Shown here one piece after another: positions 1-9,444 of a DNA stretch of 64,000 bases; position 1 is the first letter of the stretch, and each line of letters opens with the position of its first letter. Position numbers and translations under genes: made by a program. This stretch comes from Ensifer sp. USDA 6670 (GTDB taxonomy: Bacteria; Pseudomonadota; Alphaproteobacteria; Rhizobiales; Rhizobiaceae): contig ATWE01000002.1 of assembly GCA_000421085.1 (NCBI GenBank), positions 248,001 to 312,000 on the forward strand. The letters run 5' to 3'. The notes beneath the pieces are model-generated. The model saw only the letters and a list, made by a program, of their open reading frames with translations, had not been told where the DNA came from and did not search any database.

Positions 1-370
1 CGCAGATCTGATCGCCGATGGTGAAGACCGGATTGAGCGAGGTCATCGGCTCCTGGAAGATCATGGCGATCTCCTTGCCGCGTATCGCGCGCATCTCCTT
101 CTGGGAAGCCTTCAGCAGATCCTTGTCGCCGAACAGGATGCGGCCGCCTGCGAAGCTGGCGCCCATCATATCTGCAAGCCGCATCGCCGACAGCGACGTC
201 ACCGACTTGCCGGATCCGGATTCGCCGACGACCGCCACCGTCTCGCCGGCCTCGACTTTGAACGACAGATCGTCGACGACGCGGCTGTCGCCGAATTCGA
301 CGCTCAGATCTTCGACCGACAGAAGCGGCTTGCTGTTTTCCATCGGGCGAGTGTTCATGGACGAGGTCAT
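1..370 (-). CDS. Dipeptide/oligopeptide-type ABC transporter ATP-binding protein (3' part outside window)
   Basis: Only the N-terminal ~123 codons are present; the gene runs off the left edge. The translation has a Walker A motif GESGSGKS near residue 45 and the Q-loop [12 protein letters not shown] near residue 108, which is characteristic of DppD/OppD ATPases that power peptide uptake. The start at 370 overlaps the stop of the biotin carboxylase gene as ATGA, so the two are translationally coupled. Being last in the pxp operon, it probably belongs to an importer for the operon's substrate (a lactam, amide or small peptide; inference). Permease and binding-protein genes would lie further left. 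Confidence 0.9.
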   Translation of the reverse strand, partial: MTSSMNTRPMENSKPLLSVEDLSVEFGDSRVVDDLSFKVEAGETVAVVGESGSGKSVTSLSAMRLADMMGASFAGGRILFGDKDLLKASQKEMRAIRGKEIAMIFQEPMTSLNPVFTIGDQIC

Positions 371-2145
371 GTCCGTGTCTCCGACTTGCCGTGTGCAGTA
401 TTGGTCCTGATTGTGCCATCGTCGCTGGCGATGCGGGCGATGACGGCGCCCAGTGTCTGGGTGGAACCGGCTTCAGCGAGGATGGTGACGATGCCGGCGG
501 CCGGCGCGGTCACGGCCGTCTCCATCTTCATCACGTCCATAATTGCCAGCACGTCGCCCGTTTTCACAAGGGCGCCGTCCGGAACATTCCAATGAACGAG
601 CAGGCCGGGCACGGGCGCCAGGACGGCTCCGGCGTCGTGCCGCTCGCGGCTGTCGGCGACAGAACTGCCGGAAGCCGCAATCTGGTCGAACAGGCGCAGG
701 AAGGCGCCGGGAATGCCGATCTCGACACGCTTGCCTCCTATCTCGACATGGCCGCGCAGAAGACCGGTGCCCGCTGCCGGGACAGGACGGCTGGCGGCCT
801 CCAGCGTCTGAGCGAAATCCGTCTCGATCCAGCGCGTGTGGACGCGGAAAGCCTCGGCAAAATCGGCGTGGCAGATCACGGCGCGGTGAAAGGGCAGGAC
901 GGAGGGAACGCCTTCGATTTCGAACTCGTCGAGCGCTCGCCGGGCGCGTGCAATCGCCTGTTCGCGGGTCGCCCCCCAGACGATCAGCTTTGCCGACAGG
1001 GAATCGAACATCGGCGGAATGGCCGAACCGGTGACCACGCCGGAATCGATGCGTATGCCCGGGCCGGACGGCGCGGCGAATTGGGAAATCGAGCCGGCGG
1101 ACGGCAGGAAACCGCGGCCGGGATCTTCCATGTTGATGCGGAACTCGATTGCGTGGCCGCGCGGCGGCGGCATCTCGGTGACGCTGATCGGCAGACCTTC
1201 GGCGATACGGAACTGTTCCACGACGAGATCGAGACCCGTGGTCTCCTCGGTAACGGGGTGTTCGACCTGAAGGCGGGTATTGACCTCGAGGAAAGAAATG
1301 ACGCCGTCGGCACTGAGCAGGAATTCCACTGTTCCGGCGCCGGTATAGCCGGCCTCGGCACAGATGTCGCGTGCCGCGGTGTGAATCTTGTCGCGCTGGA
1401 CGTCGGAAAGGAATGGCGCAGGCGCTTCCTCGACGAGCTTCTGGTTGCGACGCTGCAGCGAGCAGTCACGGGTGCCGACGACCAGAACGTTGCCGAGGCG
1501 ATCCGCCAGCACCTGCGCCTCCACATGCCGCGGGCGGTCGAGAAACTGCTCGACATAGCATTCGCCACGGCCGAACGCGGCCACCGCTTCGCGGGTCGCC
1601 GATTCAAACAGCTCTTCGACCTCTGCGAGGTGCCGGGCGATCTTCAATCCGCGGCCGCCGCCGCCATGCGCCGCCTTGATGGCGACGGGCAGACCGAATG
1701 TCCTGGCGAAAGCCAATGCTTCCGAGCTATCGGAAATCGCACCGTCGGAACCGGCGACCAGAGGTGCACCGACCTTCCGGGCGATGCTGCGCGCCTTGAG
1801 CTTGTCGCCCAGCGCTTCGATCACCTGCGGATCGGGGCCGATCCAGGTGAGGCCGGCATCGATGACGGCTTGTGCGAATTCAGTGCGTTCCGACAGGAAA
1901 CCGTAACCCGGATGAACGGCATCCGCGCCCGAACGTCTTGCGGCGGCAATCAGCTTGCCGATGTCGAGATAGGTGTCCTTGGCGGTGGCACCGGAAAGCG
2001 CATAGGCCTCGTCCGCCAGCGCCACGAAGAGCGCATCGGCATCGGCATCGGCGTAAACGCCGACGGAGGCCAGGCCGTAATCCTTGCAGGCCCGGATGAT
2101 CCGCACCGCGATCTCGCCGCGATTTGCTATCAGAACCTTCTTCAT
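367..2145 (-). CDS. Biotin carboxylase with C-terminal biotin carboxyl carrier domain
   Basis: 592 residues from the ATG followed by [15 protein letters not shown], the canonical N-terminus of biotin carboxylases. The ATP-grasp glycine loop (HGGGGRGLK) and the catalytic [15 protein letters not shown] block are present. A C-terminal carrier domain holds the biotinylation site VMKM with the lysine near residue 540. The family uses ATP and bicarbonate to carboxylate biotin; the carboxyl acceptor is set by a separate transferase. No acyl-CoA carboxyltransferase gene is nearby. The upstream neighbour instead encodes KipI/KipA (AHS1/AHS2) domains, which are homologous to the carboxyltransferase part of urea carboxylase. 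Its start overlaps that gene's stop as ATGA. The cytoplasmic substrate is unknown. Confidence 0.9.
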   Translation of the reverse strand: MKKVLIANRGEIAVRIIRACKDYGLASVGVYADADADALFVALADEAYALSGATAKDTYLDIGKLIAAARRSGADAVHPGYGFLSERTEFAQAVIDAGLTWIGPDPQVIEALGDKLKARSIARKVGAPLVAGSDGAISDSSEALAFARTFGLPVAIKAAHGGGGRGLKIARHLAEVEELFESATREAVAAFGRGECYVEQFLDRPRHVEAQVLADRLGNVLVVGTRDCSLQRRNQKLVEEAPAPFLSDVQRDKIHTAARDICAEAGYTGAGTVEFLLSADGVISFLEVNTRLQVEHPVTEETTGLDLVVEQFRIAEGLPISVTEMPPPRGHAIEFRINMEDPGRGFLPSAGSISQFAAPSGPGIRIDSGVVTGSAIPPMFDSLSAKLIVWGATREQAIARARRALDEFEIEGVPSVLPFHRAVICHADFAEAFRVHTRWIETDFAQTLEAASRPVPAAGTGLLRGHVEIGGKRVEIGIPGAFLRLFDQIAASGSSVADSRERHDAGAVLAPVPGLLVHWNVPDGALVKTGDVLAIMDVMKMETAVTAPAAGIVTILAEAGSTQTLGAVIARIASDDGTIRTNTAHGKSETRT

Positions 2146-3785
2146 GAGGGCCTTCCTGGAATGATGCGGGCGGCGAAGCTGCTGACCGCGTTGAACCGGA
2201 TACGCGCTCCGGCAGGTACCTGACCGGCGAGATCGAGATGATGCCCGGCGACATTGGCGATCACCGGATAGCCGCCGGTCAATGGATGATCGGCGAGGAA
2301 CAGAACGGGCTGGCCGCTGGCCGGCACCTGGACGGCGCCACGCACGGTGGCCTCGCTCGGAAGTTCGCCCTCGTTTCGCCGCGTGAGCCCTTCGCCCGAC
2401 AGACGGATGCCGACGCGGCTCGACTGCGGTGTGACGGACCATTCCTGCGCCAGGAAGCTCTCGACGGCGCTTTCGGTGAACCAGTCGGTACGGGGTCCCA
2501 TCACGACGTCGAGCACGACCGTTCCGGCCATGACCGGCATCATTTGCTGCGGCAGTTCCGTGGAGACGAGCGAACCGGCGCGTGCCGGCAGGACGGCAAC
2601 GACATCGCCGGCGCCAAGCGCGGCCGGGCCGATCTGCGACAGCGTGTCGTGAGCGGCGCTCCCTAGCACCGGCGCGACATCAAAGCCGCCGCGCAACGCC
2701 AGATAGGAGCGCACACCCGCCGTCGGTGCGCCGAGCGAGACCACATCGCCGTCGTCAAGCGCGATCGCGCTGTGATGGGGAGCGGAAATCGTCCTCCCGT
2801 CGGCGCCGGTGATGGCGATCGGTGCCGTTGCGCCCGTCAGCGCCATGACGCCCTGGCCGCGCACCCGGAAGCGCAGTGAGCCGAGCGTTATTTCAAGCGC
2901 TGCGGCACCGGCCGCGTTGCCGACCAGCCGATTGACGGCCTTGAAGCTCGTCCGGTCGGCTGCGCCGGAGAGGCTGATGCCTTGCCTGGCCTGACCGGGG
3001 CGGCCGAGATCCTGAAACAGAGCCGGCAGGCCCGTGGAGATGATTTCGATGGCTGCCGGCCCCCTCTCCGCATGGGCTTCCGCCTTGGGCTTTGCGGGAG
3101 TCCGTGCCGCCGGTTTGATTTCGTAAGTCCTGTCCTGCGCCATGTTGCGGAAACGCACCCGGGTGCCGGGTTGCAGCAGCGAGGCCGGCATACGGTCGAC
3201 GTCGAACATCGCCAGCGGCGTCGTGCCGATCAATTGCCAGCCGCCGGGGCTGGCCTTGGGGTAGACGCCGCTGAATTCTCCGGCGAGGCCGACCGCACCG
3301 GCCGGCACCTGCATGCGCGGCGTCTTGCGGCGCGGTACCGTCAGGCGCGGATCGCCGCCGGTAAGATAGGCGAAGCCCGGCGCAAAGCCGGTCAGGGCAG
3401 CGACGTAATTGCTTTCGCAATGCAGGCGGACGACTTCGTCGGCGCTCATGCCGAGAATGCCGGCGACTTCGGGAAGATCCTCCCCGTCATAACGAACCGG
3501 GATTTCGACGAGCGGGCCGAATGCCGCCTTGCGTTCGCCGGCGGTCAGAGCCGCGACGGCTTCTGCCAGGCGGTCTTCGGACAGCGTCGCCGGGTCAAAG
3601 GAGATCAACAGCGTGCGAGCCGCCGGGATGATTTCCCGGATGCCCGCGACCGAATGGTTTTCCAGCGCATCGAAGAGTGCCAGCGCCTCGCCGAGATCGG
3701 CCAACTCCACGAGAATGCAGTCGCCGCGCACCGGCAGGAGGCGCATCGACGTATTTCGACGGGGGGAAGGCGCTGCGGGCTGCAT
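2142..3785 (-). CDS. Fused PxpB/PxpC (KipI-KipA, AHS1-AHS2) carboxyltransferase-domain protein
   Basis: 547 residues. The first ~215 match KipI/PxpB (AHS1) and the rest match KipA/PxpC (AHS2). Bacillus and E. coli encode these as separate proteins that, with PxpA, form ATP-dependent 5-oxoprolinase. The same two domains make the carboxyltransferase of urea carboxylase. A lysine/alanine/proline-rich linker around residues 215-235 separates the halves. The gene starts 6 bp after pxpA and its stop overlaps the next start. A second ATG at 3746 (MRLLPVRG) is an equally plausible start. The likely role is opening a lactam or amide bond together with PxpA; dependence on the adjacent biotin carboxylase is inference. 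Confidence 0.88.
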   Translation of the reverse strand: MQPAAPSPRRNTSMRLLPVRGDCILVELADLGEALALFDALENHSVAGIREIIPAARTLLISFDPATLSEDRLAEAVAALTAGERKAAFGPLVEIPVRYDGEDLPEVAGILGMSADEVVRLHCESNYVAALTGFAPGFAYLTGGDPRLTVPRRKTPRMQVPAGAVGLAGEFSGVYPKASPGGWQLIGTTPLAMFDVDRMPASLLQPGTRVRFRNMAQDRTYEIKPAARTPAKPKAEAHAERGPAAIEIISTGLPALFQDLGRPGQARQGISLSGAADRTSFKAVNRLVGNAAGAAALEITLGSLRFRVRGQGVMALTGATAPIAITGADGRTISAPHHSAIALDDGDVVSLGAPTAGVRSYLALRGGFDVAPVLGSAAHDTLSQIGPAALGAGDVVAVLPARAGSLVSTELPQQMMPVMAGTVVLDVVMGPRTDWFTESAVESFLAQEWSVTPQSSRVGIRLSGEGLTRRNEGELPSEATVRGAVQVPASGQPVLFLADHPLTGGYPVIANVAGHHLDLAGQVPAGARIRFNAVSSFAARIIPGRPS

Positions 3786-3791
3786 GGCTGT

Positions 3792-4559
3792 TCAGGACAC
3801 CATGGTGAACGGCCGGATGGTGAGCCCGGCCTGTTCGAATAGCTCGCGCAGGCGCCTGGCCATGCCAACGGCGCCCGGGGTGTCGCCGTGAACACAGATC
3901 GACTGGGCGTCGATTTTCGTCAGCGTCCCGTCGATCGCTTCGACAATCCCTTCCCTGACCATACGGACCATGCGCATGGCCACGAGTTCGGGATCATGCA
4001 GGACGGCGCCCTTTTCGCGGCGGGAAACGAGATTGCCTTCCGGCGTGTAGGCGCGATCGGCAAAGGCTTCGGCAACGACCGTGAGCCCTGCGGCGCGGGC
4101 TTGTTCGACGAGGGGCGAGCCCGCCAGAGTCATCAGCACCAGCGACGGGTCGATCGCGCGGACTGCCGCGATGACGTCGGCGGCTTGACGCCGGTCGACG
4201 GCGATCGTGTTGTAGAGCGCGCCATGCGGCTTTACATAGGTGACGCGCGTACCGGCGGCCCGTGCCAGTCCCTGCAAAGCACCGATCTGGTAGATGACGT
4301 CGCCGATCAGTTCTTCGCTGGTCGGATCCATGTTGCGGCGACCGAAACCGGCAAGATCGCGGTAGCCGACATGCGCCCCGACCGCCACGCCGCGCCCGGA
4401 GGCAGCCCGCAGCGTCTTCAGAATGCCGGCGGGGTCGCCCGCATGAAAACCGCAGGCAACATTGGCGCTGCTGACGATGTCGAGCATGGCGGGATCATCG
4501 CCCATCGTCCAGGCGCCGAAACTTTCGCCCAAGTCGCTGTTGAGGTCGATGCTCGGCAT
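3792..4559 (-). CDS. pxpA: LamB/YcsF family protein, 5-oxoprolinase subunit A
   Basis: 255 residues starting [17 protein letters not shown], the signature N-terminus of the LamB/YcsF family, followed by the [11 protein letters not shown] and [13 protein letters not shown] blocks. This is the usual family length. PxpA forms 5-oxoprolinase with PxpB and PxpC, hydrolysing pyroglutamate to glutamate with ATP. The start at 4559 was preferred to the longer ORF because AGGAG sits about 8 bp upstream and the homologous N-terminus begins there. It is the first gene of a minus-strand operon and divergent from a GntR regulator. Confidence 0.92.
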   Translation of the reverse strand: MPSIDLNSDLGESFGAWTMGDDPAMLDIVSSANVACGFHAGDPAGILKTLRAASGRGVAVGAHVGYRDLAGFGRRNMDPTSEELIGDVIYQIGALQGLARAAGTRVTYVKPHGALYNTIAVDRRQAADVIAAVRAIDPSLVLMTLAGSPLVEQARAAGLTVVAEAFADRAYTPEGNLVSRREKGAVLHDPELVAMRMVRMVREGIVEAIDGTLTKIDAQSICVHGDTPGAVGMARRLRELFEQAGLTIRPFTMVS

Positions 4560-4610
4560 TAACGTTTCTCCTGCCCGATGGCGACTAACGCTAACAAAGG
4601 AGTACAATAC

Positions 4611-4628
4611 TGTCCACACTGTTGAACA
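4611..4628. promoter_or_regulatory. Possible GntR operator between pxpA and its divergent regulator
   Basis: The 229-bp divergent region contains TGTCCACACTGTTGAACA, with two TGT..ACA half-palindromes side by side and A+T-rich flanks. FCD-type GntR proteins often bind short TGT-n-ACA dyads between divergent genes. No clear -35/-10 pair could be assigned. Confidence 0.3.
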
Positions 4629-4788
4629 ATTTTTTTATATTGCCCTACAAACCATCAGAGTCGCATGAAAATGGCATGGCTGATTCTTGCACGCGTTAAT
4701 TCGCTCATGAATGCCATTTCGCTTGTGAGCGCTGCCAAAGCGCTTTACCGGAGAACTGGCAATCCGAACCACAGGGAGGGGCCACTGC

Positions 4789-5523
4789 TTGGCTTCACGC
4801 AGACCGCGAAAGGATAAGGGAACGCTCTCCGGCTTGGCTGACGGCCGCGCAACGCCCACGGCACGTTTGTCGGAGCCGGCACAGACCTTGGCCGAAACCG
4901 TTGCCGGTCGTATCCGCGAACAGGTGATTTCCGGCAGGCTTACGCCGGGAAGCCACCTGTCCGAACTGACGCTCAGCGAAGAATTGCAGGTCTCGCGCAA
5001 TACGCTCCGCGAGGTCTTCCGCATGCTCACCAAGGAAGGCTTGCTGCGCTACGAAGCCAATCGCGGCGTCTTCGTCTCGACGCCTGGCATGTCGACGATC
5101 ATCGATATCTATCGGCTGCGGCGCCTGATTGAATGTCCGGCGCTGGCACAGGCGCATCCGGGCCACCCTGCCGTGAAGCGCATGCGCGCGGCCGTAGAGG
5201 ACGCTCGGCATTGCCGGGAGGCGAAGGACTGGCTCGGTGTCGGCAGCGCCGATATCGCATTCCATGCGGCCATCGTCGAGCTTGCCGACAGCCCCCGCCT
5301 GTCGAGTTTCTACGCTCAGATATCGCTGGAACTGCGCCTCGTCTTCGGCCTGCTGCAGGATCCCGAATTCCTGCACGGCCCTTTCATCGACCAGAACCTC
5401 CAGATCGTGACCGAACTCGAGGCCGGCCGTGCGATCGCGGCTTCCGAAATGCTGGAAGCCTACCTGCTGCGCGCCGAAAGGTTCATTCTCGGCGCCTACG
5501 CCCGGACTACTGCTCAGGCGTAG
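4789..5523 (+). CDS. GntR-family regulator, FadR/FCD subfamily (pxp operon)
   Basis: 244 residues. The N-terminal winged helix-turn-helix has the LSEELQVSRNTLREVFRML recognition region. The FCD ligand domain follows, with the conserved DIAFHAAIVELADS stretch. The start is a TTG: it lies 9 bp after a strong GGGAGGGG ribosome-binding site, and no in-frame ATG precedes the HTH. The FCD family binds small carboxylates through a metal site. Position opposite pxpA suggests it controls that operon in response to oxoproline or a related acid (inference). Confidence 0.88.
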   Translation: MASRRPRKDKGTLSGLADGRATPTARLSEPAQTLAETVAGRIREQVISGRLTPGSHLSELTLSEELQVSRNTLREVFRMLTKEGLLRYEANRGVFVSTPGMSTIIDIYRLRRLIECPALAQAHPGHPAVKRMRAAVEDARHCREAKDWLGVGSADIAFHAAIVELADSPRLSSFYAQISLELRLVFGLLQDPEFLHGPFIDQNLQIVTELEAGRAIAASEMLEAYLLRAERFILGAYARTTAQA

Positions 5524-5769
5524 ATTCCGAAGATCAGGGCAGATCGCCTGCTGCCTGCCTCGATAATTCATAAAATTTGGCGCACTGAGTAGCGGCCGGC
5601 AATCGGGCTTGGGCGGCGCGACATAGGCTCGTCCGCGACGGTACCAGCTTGGCAGCTCAAGCCGCTCAAAGGCTTTCGGTTCTCTGGCCAGGCCGGCGGG
5701 CCGGCCATTCCCAACAAATTTCCAAGAATTCAAGCAGCGCGTCTTGACCGGCAAACCCATGTGGTGCTT

Positions 5770-5784
5770 ACTGGTAATACCAGT
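5770..5784. promoter_or_regulatory. Perfect 15-bp palindrome, probable GntR autoregulatory operator
   Basis: ACTGGTAATACCAGT is a perfect dyad around one central base and matches the TGGT-n-ACCA pattern typical of FadR/UxuR-type GntR operators. It lies 13 bp upstream of the ATG at 5798 of a GntR gene. It would fall inside the coding region if the earlier TTG (5744) or ATG (5759) were used, so it also argues for the later start. Confidence 0.7.
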
Positions 5785-5797
5785 TGGGACCATTTGG

Positions 5798-6568
5798 ATG
5801 AACCCTGTGCTATCCGACAGTGCCGACGAACTCGCGGGAACGGAAAAGGTGCTCTCCTTCTTCCGGGAGCAGCTGTTGTCCGGTGCGCTCAAGGTGGGAG
5901 ACAGGCTGTTGGGCGAGAGGGAGCTCTGCCTGGCCCTCGGCGTGTCGCGGCCGGTACTGAGGGAGGCTTTGCGGTCGCTTGCCAATCTCGGCTTTCTCGA
6001 TATCCGCCATGGCAAGGGCGCCTTCGTGCGCAAGGCAGACGTGGGCGTCTTCGGCGATTTCCTGACATTCTGCCTGGCTCAGCAGCCCGACATGCTCGAC
6101 GACATCATGCAGGCCCGTGTCGCGATCGAATGCCAGGCTATCCGTCTTGCCTGCATCCGCGCGACGGATAGCGACCTATCACGCATCGGCGGTCTGCTGA
6201 CGCGGCTGATGGACACGCTTCACAACGCCGAAGATGGCGGTGCTGCGGACTTCGCCTTTCACATGGCGATCGTCGAAGCCAGCCGCAGCCCCGCGCTCGT
6301 CACAGTCTACCGCTCGATATCCGACCTTCTGAAGCGCAGCCATGTCCAGAGGCGCGCCGAAACGAGGGACGCGCCGGGCATCACCGACTATCTCGTGGAG
6401 GCCCATCGGGAGGTCTTCCTCTCCATTCTCGCGCGCGATCCGGACAAGGCGGACAGGATGTTGCGCGAACATTTCGCCATCGGCGACGAGCTTCGGCGCA
6501 AAAGCTACATAGCTGCCTTCACCAGGAAGGGCGCGCCGCAAGAAGAGGAAAAAGAAGCAGACAGCTAG
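5798..6568 (+). CDS. GntR-family regulator, FadR/FCD subfamily (TRAP operon)
   Basis: 256 residues from the ATG at 5798. The winged HTH contains LGVSRPVLREALRSLANLG, followed by the wing HGKGAFV and an FCD ligand domain with DFAFHMAIVEASRS. Longer starts at 5744 (TTG) and 5759 (ATG) exist, but they place a 15-bp operator-like palindrome inside the gene and add nothing resembling the family. The TRAP binding-protein gene starts 23 bp downstream, so the regulator is probably first in the operon and autoregulated. Likely effector: the TRAP substrate or a catabolite. Confidence 0.85.
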   Translation: MNPVLSDSADELAGTEKVLSFFREQLLSGALKVGDRLLGERELCLALGVSRPVLREALRSLANLGFLDIRHGKGAFVRKADVGVFGDFLTFCLAQQPDMLDDIMQARVAIECQAIRLACIRATDSDLSRIGGLLTRLMDTLHNAEDGGAADFAFHMAIVEASRSPALVTVYRSISDLLKRSHVQRRAETRDAPGITDYLVEAHREVFLSILARDPDKADRMLREHFAIGDELRRKSYIAAFTRKGAPQEEEKEADS

Positions 6569-6591
6569 TTTTGTCCAGGGAGGAGGAGAGC

Positions 6592-7584
6592 ATGCTGAAC
6601 TTTCTGAAACATGGCCGGATGGCCGGCGCCATGCTGGGAGCCGCATTGTTGGCCGGAGCCGCTTCCGCAACCGAATTGCGCTATGCGCATGTGGGCGCTG
6701 AGGGAGACATCCAGACGGTCTATGCGGCACAGGCGGCGGAGGGCATCGCGGCCGCAACGGGCGGCGAAGTCACCGTCACCGTCTATCCCGCCAGCCAGCT
6801 CGGCGGGGTCGCCGAAATGGTGGATGGCGTGCGCATGGGTTCGATCTCCATGGGCCATCATGATTTCGCCTCCCTCGCACGATTGGTGCATGAGGTCGCG
6901 GTCTTCAACGCGCCTTTCATTTACCGCGATAGCGCCCATGCGCTCGCTGCAACAGATCCGCAGTCGTCGCCGGCTCTCCAGGCGATCAACGAAAAGCTCA
7001 TCGCACAGGGCGTGCGGATCGTCGGGCGCATCTATCGGGGTGACCGCCACATCTCCTCCAACTTCCCGGTAAAGACCCCGGCAGACCTTGCCGGCAAGCC
7101 TTTCCGAGCGGTTCCGCTCGAGCTGTGGGTTTCCATGGTCAAGGGCTTCGGCGCGATCCCCACCCCGGTCGAAGTTGCCGAACTCCCGACCGCGCTGATG
7201 ACGGGCGTGGTGGTCGGCCAGGAAAATCCGCTGACCATGATCGCCTCCAACAATCTCAACGAAGTGCAATCGCATCTGTCGATGACGGGCCACATGCGCG
7301 CAGTGCTCGCGGTCTTCATCAATGAGGAAGTCTGGCAGGGATTGAGCGAAGAGCAGCGGACGGCCCTGACGAAAGTGCTCGACGAGGAGGCTCAGAAATC
7401 GCTGAAGATGGCGACGGAATCCGGGGCCGAACTGGTCAAGGAACTCAAGGGCCGCGGAATGACCGTCATCACCGAGGCCGAAGGGCTCGACGTGGCGGCC
7501 TTCAGGGAAAAGGTCAGCGCCCAGATCCGGCAGGACTTCCCGAATTTCGCACCGATCATCGAGCAGATCGAAGCGGTTAAGTAA
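6592..7584 (+). CDS. TRAP transporter substrate-binding protein, DctP family
   Basis: 330 residues. A Sec signal peptide (about residues 1-23, ending AGAASA) is followed by a DctP fold with ELRYAHVGAEGD, YPASQLGG and the conserved PFRAVPLELW region. In this family an arginine near residue 150 pairs with the ligand carboxylate, and R/E-rich segments of that kind are present. It works in the periplasm and delivers substrate to the DctQM permease encoded next. The ATG at 6592 is preceded by a strong AGGGAGGAGGAGAG. The ligand cannot be read from sequence. The operon's sugar-phosphate isomerase hints at a sugar acid or polyol. Confidence 0.92.
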   Translation: MLNFLKHGRMAGAMLGAALLAGAASATELRYAHVGAEGDIQTVYAAQAAEGIAAATGGEVTVTVYPASQLGGVAEMVDGVRMGSISMGHHDFASLARLVHEVAVFNAPFIYRDSAHALAATDPQSSPALQAINEKLIAQGVRIVGRIYRGDRHISSNFPVKTPADLAGKPFRAVPLELWVSMVKGFGAIPTPVEVAELPTALMTGVVVGQENPLTMIASNNLNEVQSHLSMTGHMRAVLAVFINEEVWQGLSEEQRTALTKVLDEEAQKSLKMATESGAELVKELKGRGMTVITEAEGLDVAAFREKVSAQIRQDFPNFAPIIEQIEAVK

Positions 7585-7664
7585 ACCGAAGAGCTGCAGG
7601 GGCAAGCCACTGTCCCTTGTCCCTGCAACGCCCGCATTTTTCAGTCAAATGGGAGGGGAGGAGG

Positions 7665-8132
7665 ATGCGTCTGCCCGAACGTGTCCTGACGATTGTCGTG
7701 GTTGCCGTGATGGCGGGGCTGGTCATCGTTCCGACGGCTCAGGTCGTCATGCGCAGCGTCTTCGGGCTGCCCTTCATCGGCGCGGAGGAACTGACGCGCT
7801 TCCTGCTCATTTGCCTGGTGTTTCTCGCCTATCCCCTCGTGGTCGGGCATGGCGAGAATATCGTCATGGGCGAGTTCAAGGCGGCAATGTCGAGGAAGGC
7901 GCGCGCAATCGTGAATGTCGCGATTTCGGTCTGCGCGATCGGCGTCACGGGGTTCATAGCCTGGGTCACGGCCATGAACATCACCCGGAACCTGACCAAC
8001 GCCACGCCGACCCTCGGCATCCCTTTCTGGATATTTCTGGGCGCTACGCTTTTCGGTTTCGCGGGTGCGGCGCTCGTCCATCTTCTGCATCTGCGCAAGC
8101 CGCCGCAGGCGGACAAGAACGTCGCAGTCTGA
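7665..8132 (+). CDS. TRAP transporter small permease, DctQ family
   Basis: 155 residues with four predicted membrane segments (about residues 8-28, 43-61, 82-104, 122-144). The conserved region between helices 1 and 2 reads GLPFIGAEELTRFLL, typical of DctQ. The start at 7665 follows GGGAGGGGAGGAGG. The stop lies 11 bp before dctM. It forms the stoichiometric inner-membrane partner of DctM in sodium-coupled uptake. Confidence 0.92.
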   Translation: MRLPERVLTIVVVAVMAGLVIVPTAQVVMRSVFGLPFIGAEELTRFLLICLVFLAYPLVVGHGENIVMGEFKAAMSRKARAIVNVAISVCAIGVTGFIAWVTAMNITRNLTNATPTLGIPFWIFLGATLFGFAGAALVHLLHLRKPPQADKNVAV

Positions 8133-8143
8133 GAGGTCGTTTC

Positions 8144-9421
8144 ATGGGTTTTCTGGTCGTTGCGGCCTTTCTCGGTTTGTTCATGCTTGGCTTCCCGGTG
8201 GTCTACGCCATCCTGCTGCCGTCAATTCTCTACGTCCTTGTCGAGGGCTTGCCGTTCGGGCTGCTTGCCCAGCGCATCACCTATGCGCTGGATTCGTTTC
8301 CGCTGGTGGCCGTGCCCCTCTTCATCTTTGTCGGCAACCTCATGAACCTCTCCGGCATTACCGATCGCATCTTCCGCTTCGCCTATACGCTCGTCGGGCG
8401 AATGCCGGGTGGCCTGGCGCAGGTCAACGTCTTCGGAAGCCTGATCTTTTCCGGAATGTCGGGGGCGGCGCTGGCTGACATTGGGGGCCTGGGGCGCATC
8501 GAGATCGACGCCATGAAGAAGCGCGGCTTCGATCCATCCTTCGCCGGCGCGGTAACTGCCGCTTCCGCGACGCTCGGGCCTATCTTCCCGCCTTCCATCC
8601 CGCTGATCGTCTACGGCTCGGTCACGAGCGTCTCGATCGTCCAGCTCCTCGTAGCCGGCATCATGCCCGCCGTGCTGTGCACCGCCCTGCTGATGCTCAC
8701 GGTGCTGATCGTCGCCATCCGCCACGGCCATGCACGCGCGGAGCGCTGGCCGACGGCAGGCGAGCTGGTCGGCACGCTGGTGCCGGCGCTTCCGGCCATT
8801 CTTGCTCCGGCGCTCATGGTTGGCGGCATGACGGCCGGCGCCTTCACGCCAACCGAGGCGGCCGCGATAACGGCCGTCTATGTCATCTTCATCAGCGGCG
8901 TCCTGTACCGCGAACTGACGCTGGCGCATCTGTGGCATTCGGCGGTTCTGACGGCCCGCAGCTCCAGCGCTATCCTCATCATCGTCGCCTCGGCCGCGCT
9001 TTTCGGCTGGATTCTGGCGGTCGAGCAGGTGCCCCAGACCTTTGCCGCGGCGCTGCTTGGCTGGTCGAAGGATCCGCTAATCCTGCTGATCATCGCAAAT
9101 CTGATCTTCTTCGTCGCCGGCATGTTCCTCGACTCGACGACCGCAACGCTGCTTCTCGTTCCCATCATCGCCCCGCCGCTGGTGATGGCCGGTGTCGATC
9201 CGGTTCAACTCGGCATCGTGACGATCTTCAACCTGATGCTCGGACTGCTGACGCCGCCGATGGGTCTGTCGCTGTTCCTCGTGTCAGATATCGCCAAGGT
9301 GTCCATCCGCCAGCTTCTGCGAGCGCTTGTGCCCTTCTACATTCCGCTGGTTTCCACGCTTGTCATCCTCACCCTCGCGAAGGACTTCACGCTGTGGCTG
9401 CCCCGCCTGATCGCCCAGTAA
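8144..9421 (+). CDS. TRAP transporter large permease, DctM family
   Basis: 425 residues, about 12 hydrophobic segments, the normal DctM length. Family landmarks include VPLFIFVGNLMNLSG, FSGMSGAALADIGGLG, the IFPPSIPLIVYG loop and LTPPMGLSLFL near the C-terminus. It is the ion-coupled translocation subunit. The start at 8144 was chosen by homology (MGFLVVAAFLGLF) and lies 11 bp after the dctQ stop. Confidence 0.94.
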   Translation: MGFLVVAAFLGLFMLGFPVVYAILLPSILYVLVEGLPFGLLAQRITYALDSFPLVAVPLFIFVGNLMNLSGITDRIFRFAYTLVGRMPGGLAQVNVFGSLIFSGMSGAALADIGGLGRIEIDAMKKRGFDPSFAGAVTAASATLGPIFPPSIPLIVYGSVTSVSIVQLLVAGIMPAVLCTALLMLTVLIVAIRHGHARAERWPTAGELVGTLVPALPAILAPALMVGGMTAGAFTPTEAAAITAVYVIFISGVLYRELTLAHLWHSAVLTARSSSAILIIVASAALFGWILAVEQVPQTFAAALLGWSKDPLILLIIANLIFFVAGMFLDSTTATLLLVPIIAPPLVMAGVDPVQLGIVTIFNLMLGLLTPPMGLSLFLVSDIAKVSIRQLLRALVPFYIPLVSTLVILTLAKDFTLWLPRLIAQ

Positions 9422-9444
9422 TCTTTTCTCCAGGAGACACCAAT

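Noticed and set aside
391-2223. 610-codon plus-strand ORF opposite the biotin carboxylase gene
   Set aside because: It is the antisense frame of a gene with clear family motifs and tight operon overlaps; no ribosome-binding site or family resemblance.
5670-5720. GGCCGGCGGGCCGGCC palindrome upstream of the second GntR gene
   Set aside because: Very G+C-rich and short; likely chance in this composition, with no T-tract or operator family match.
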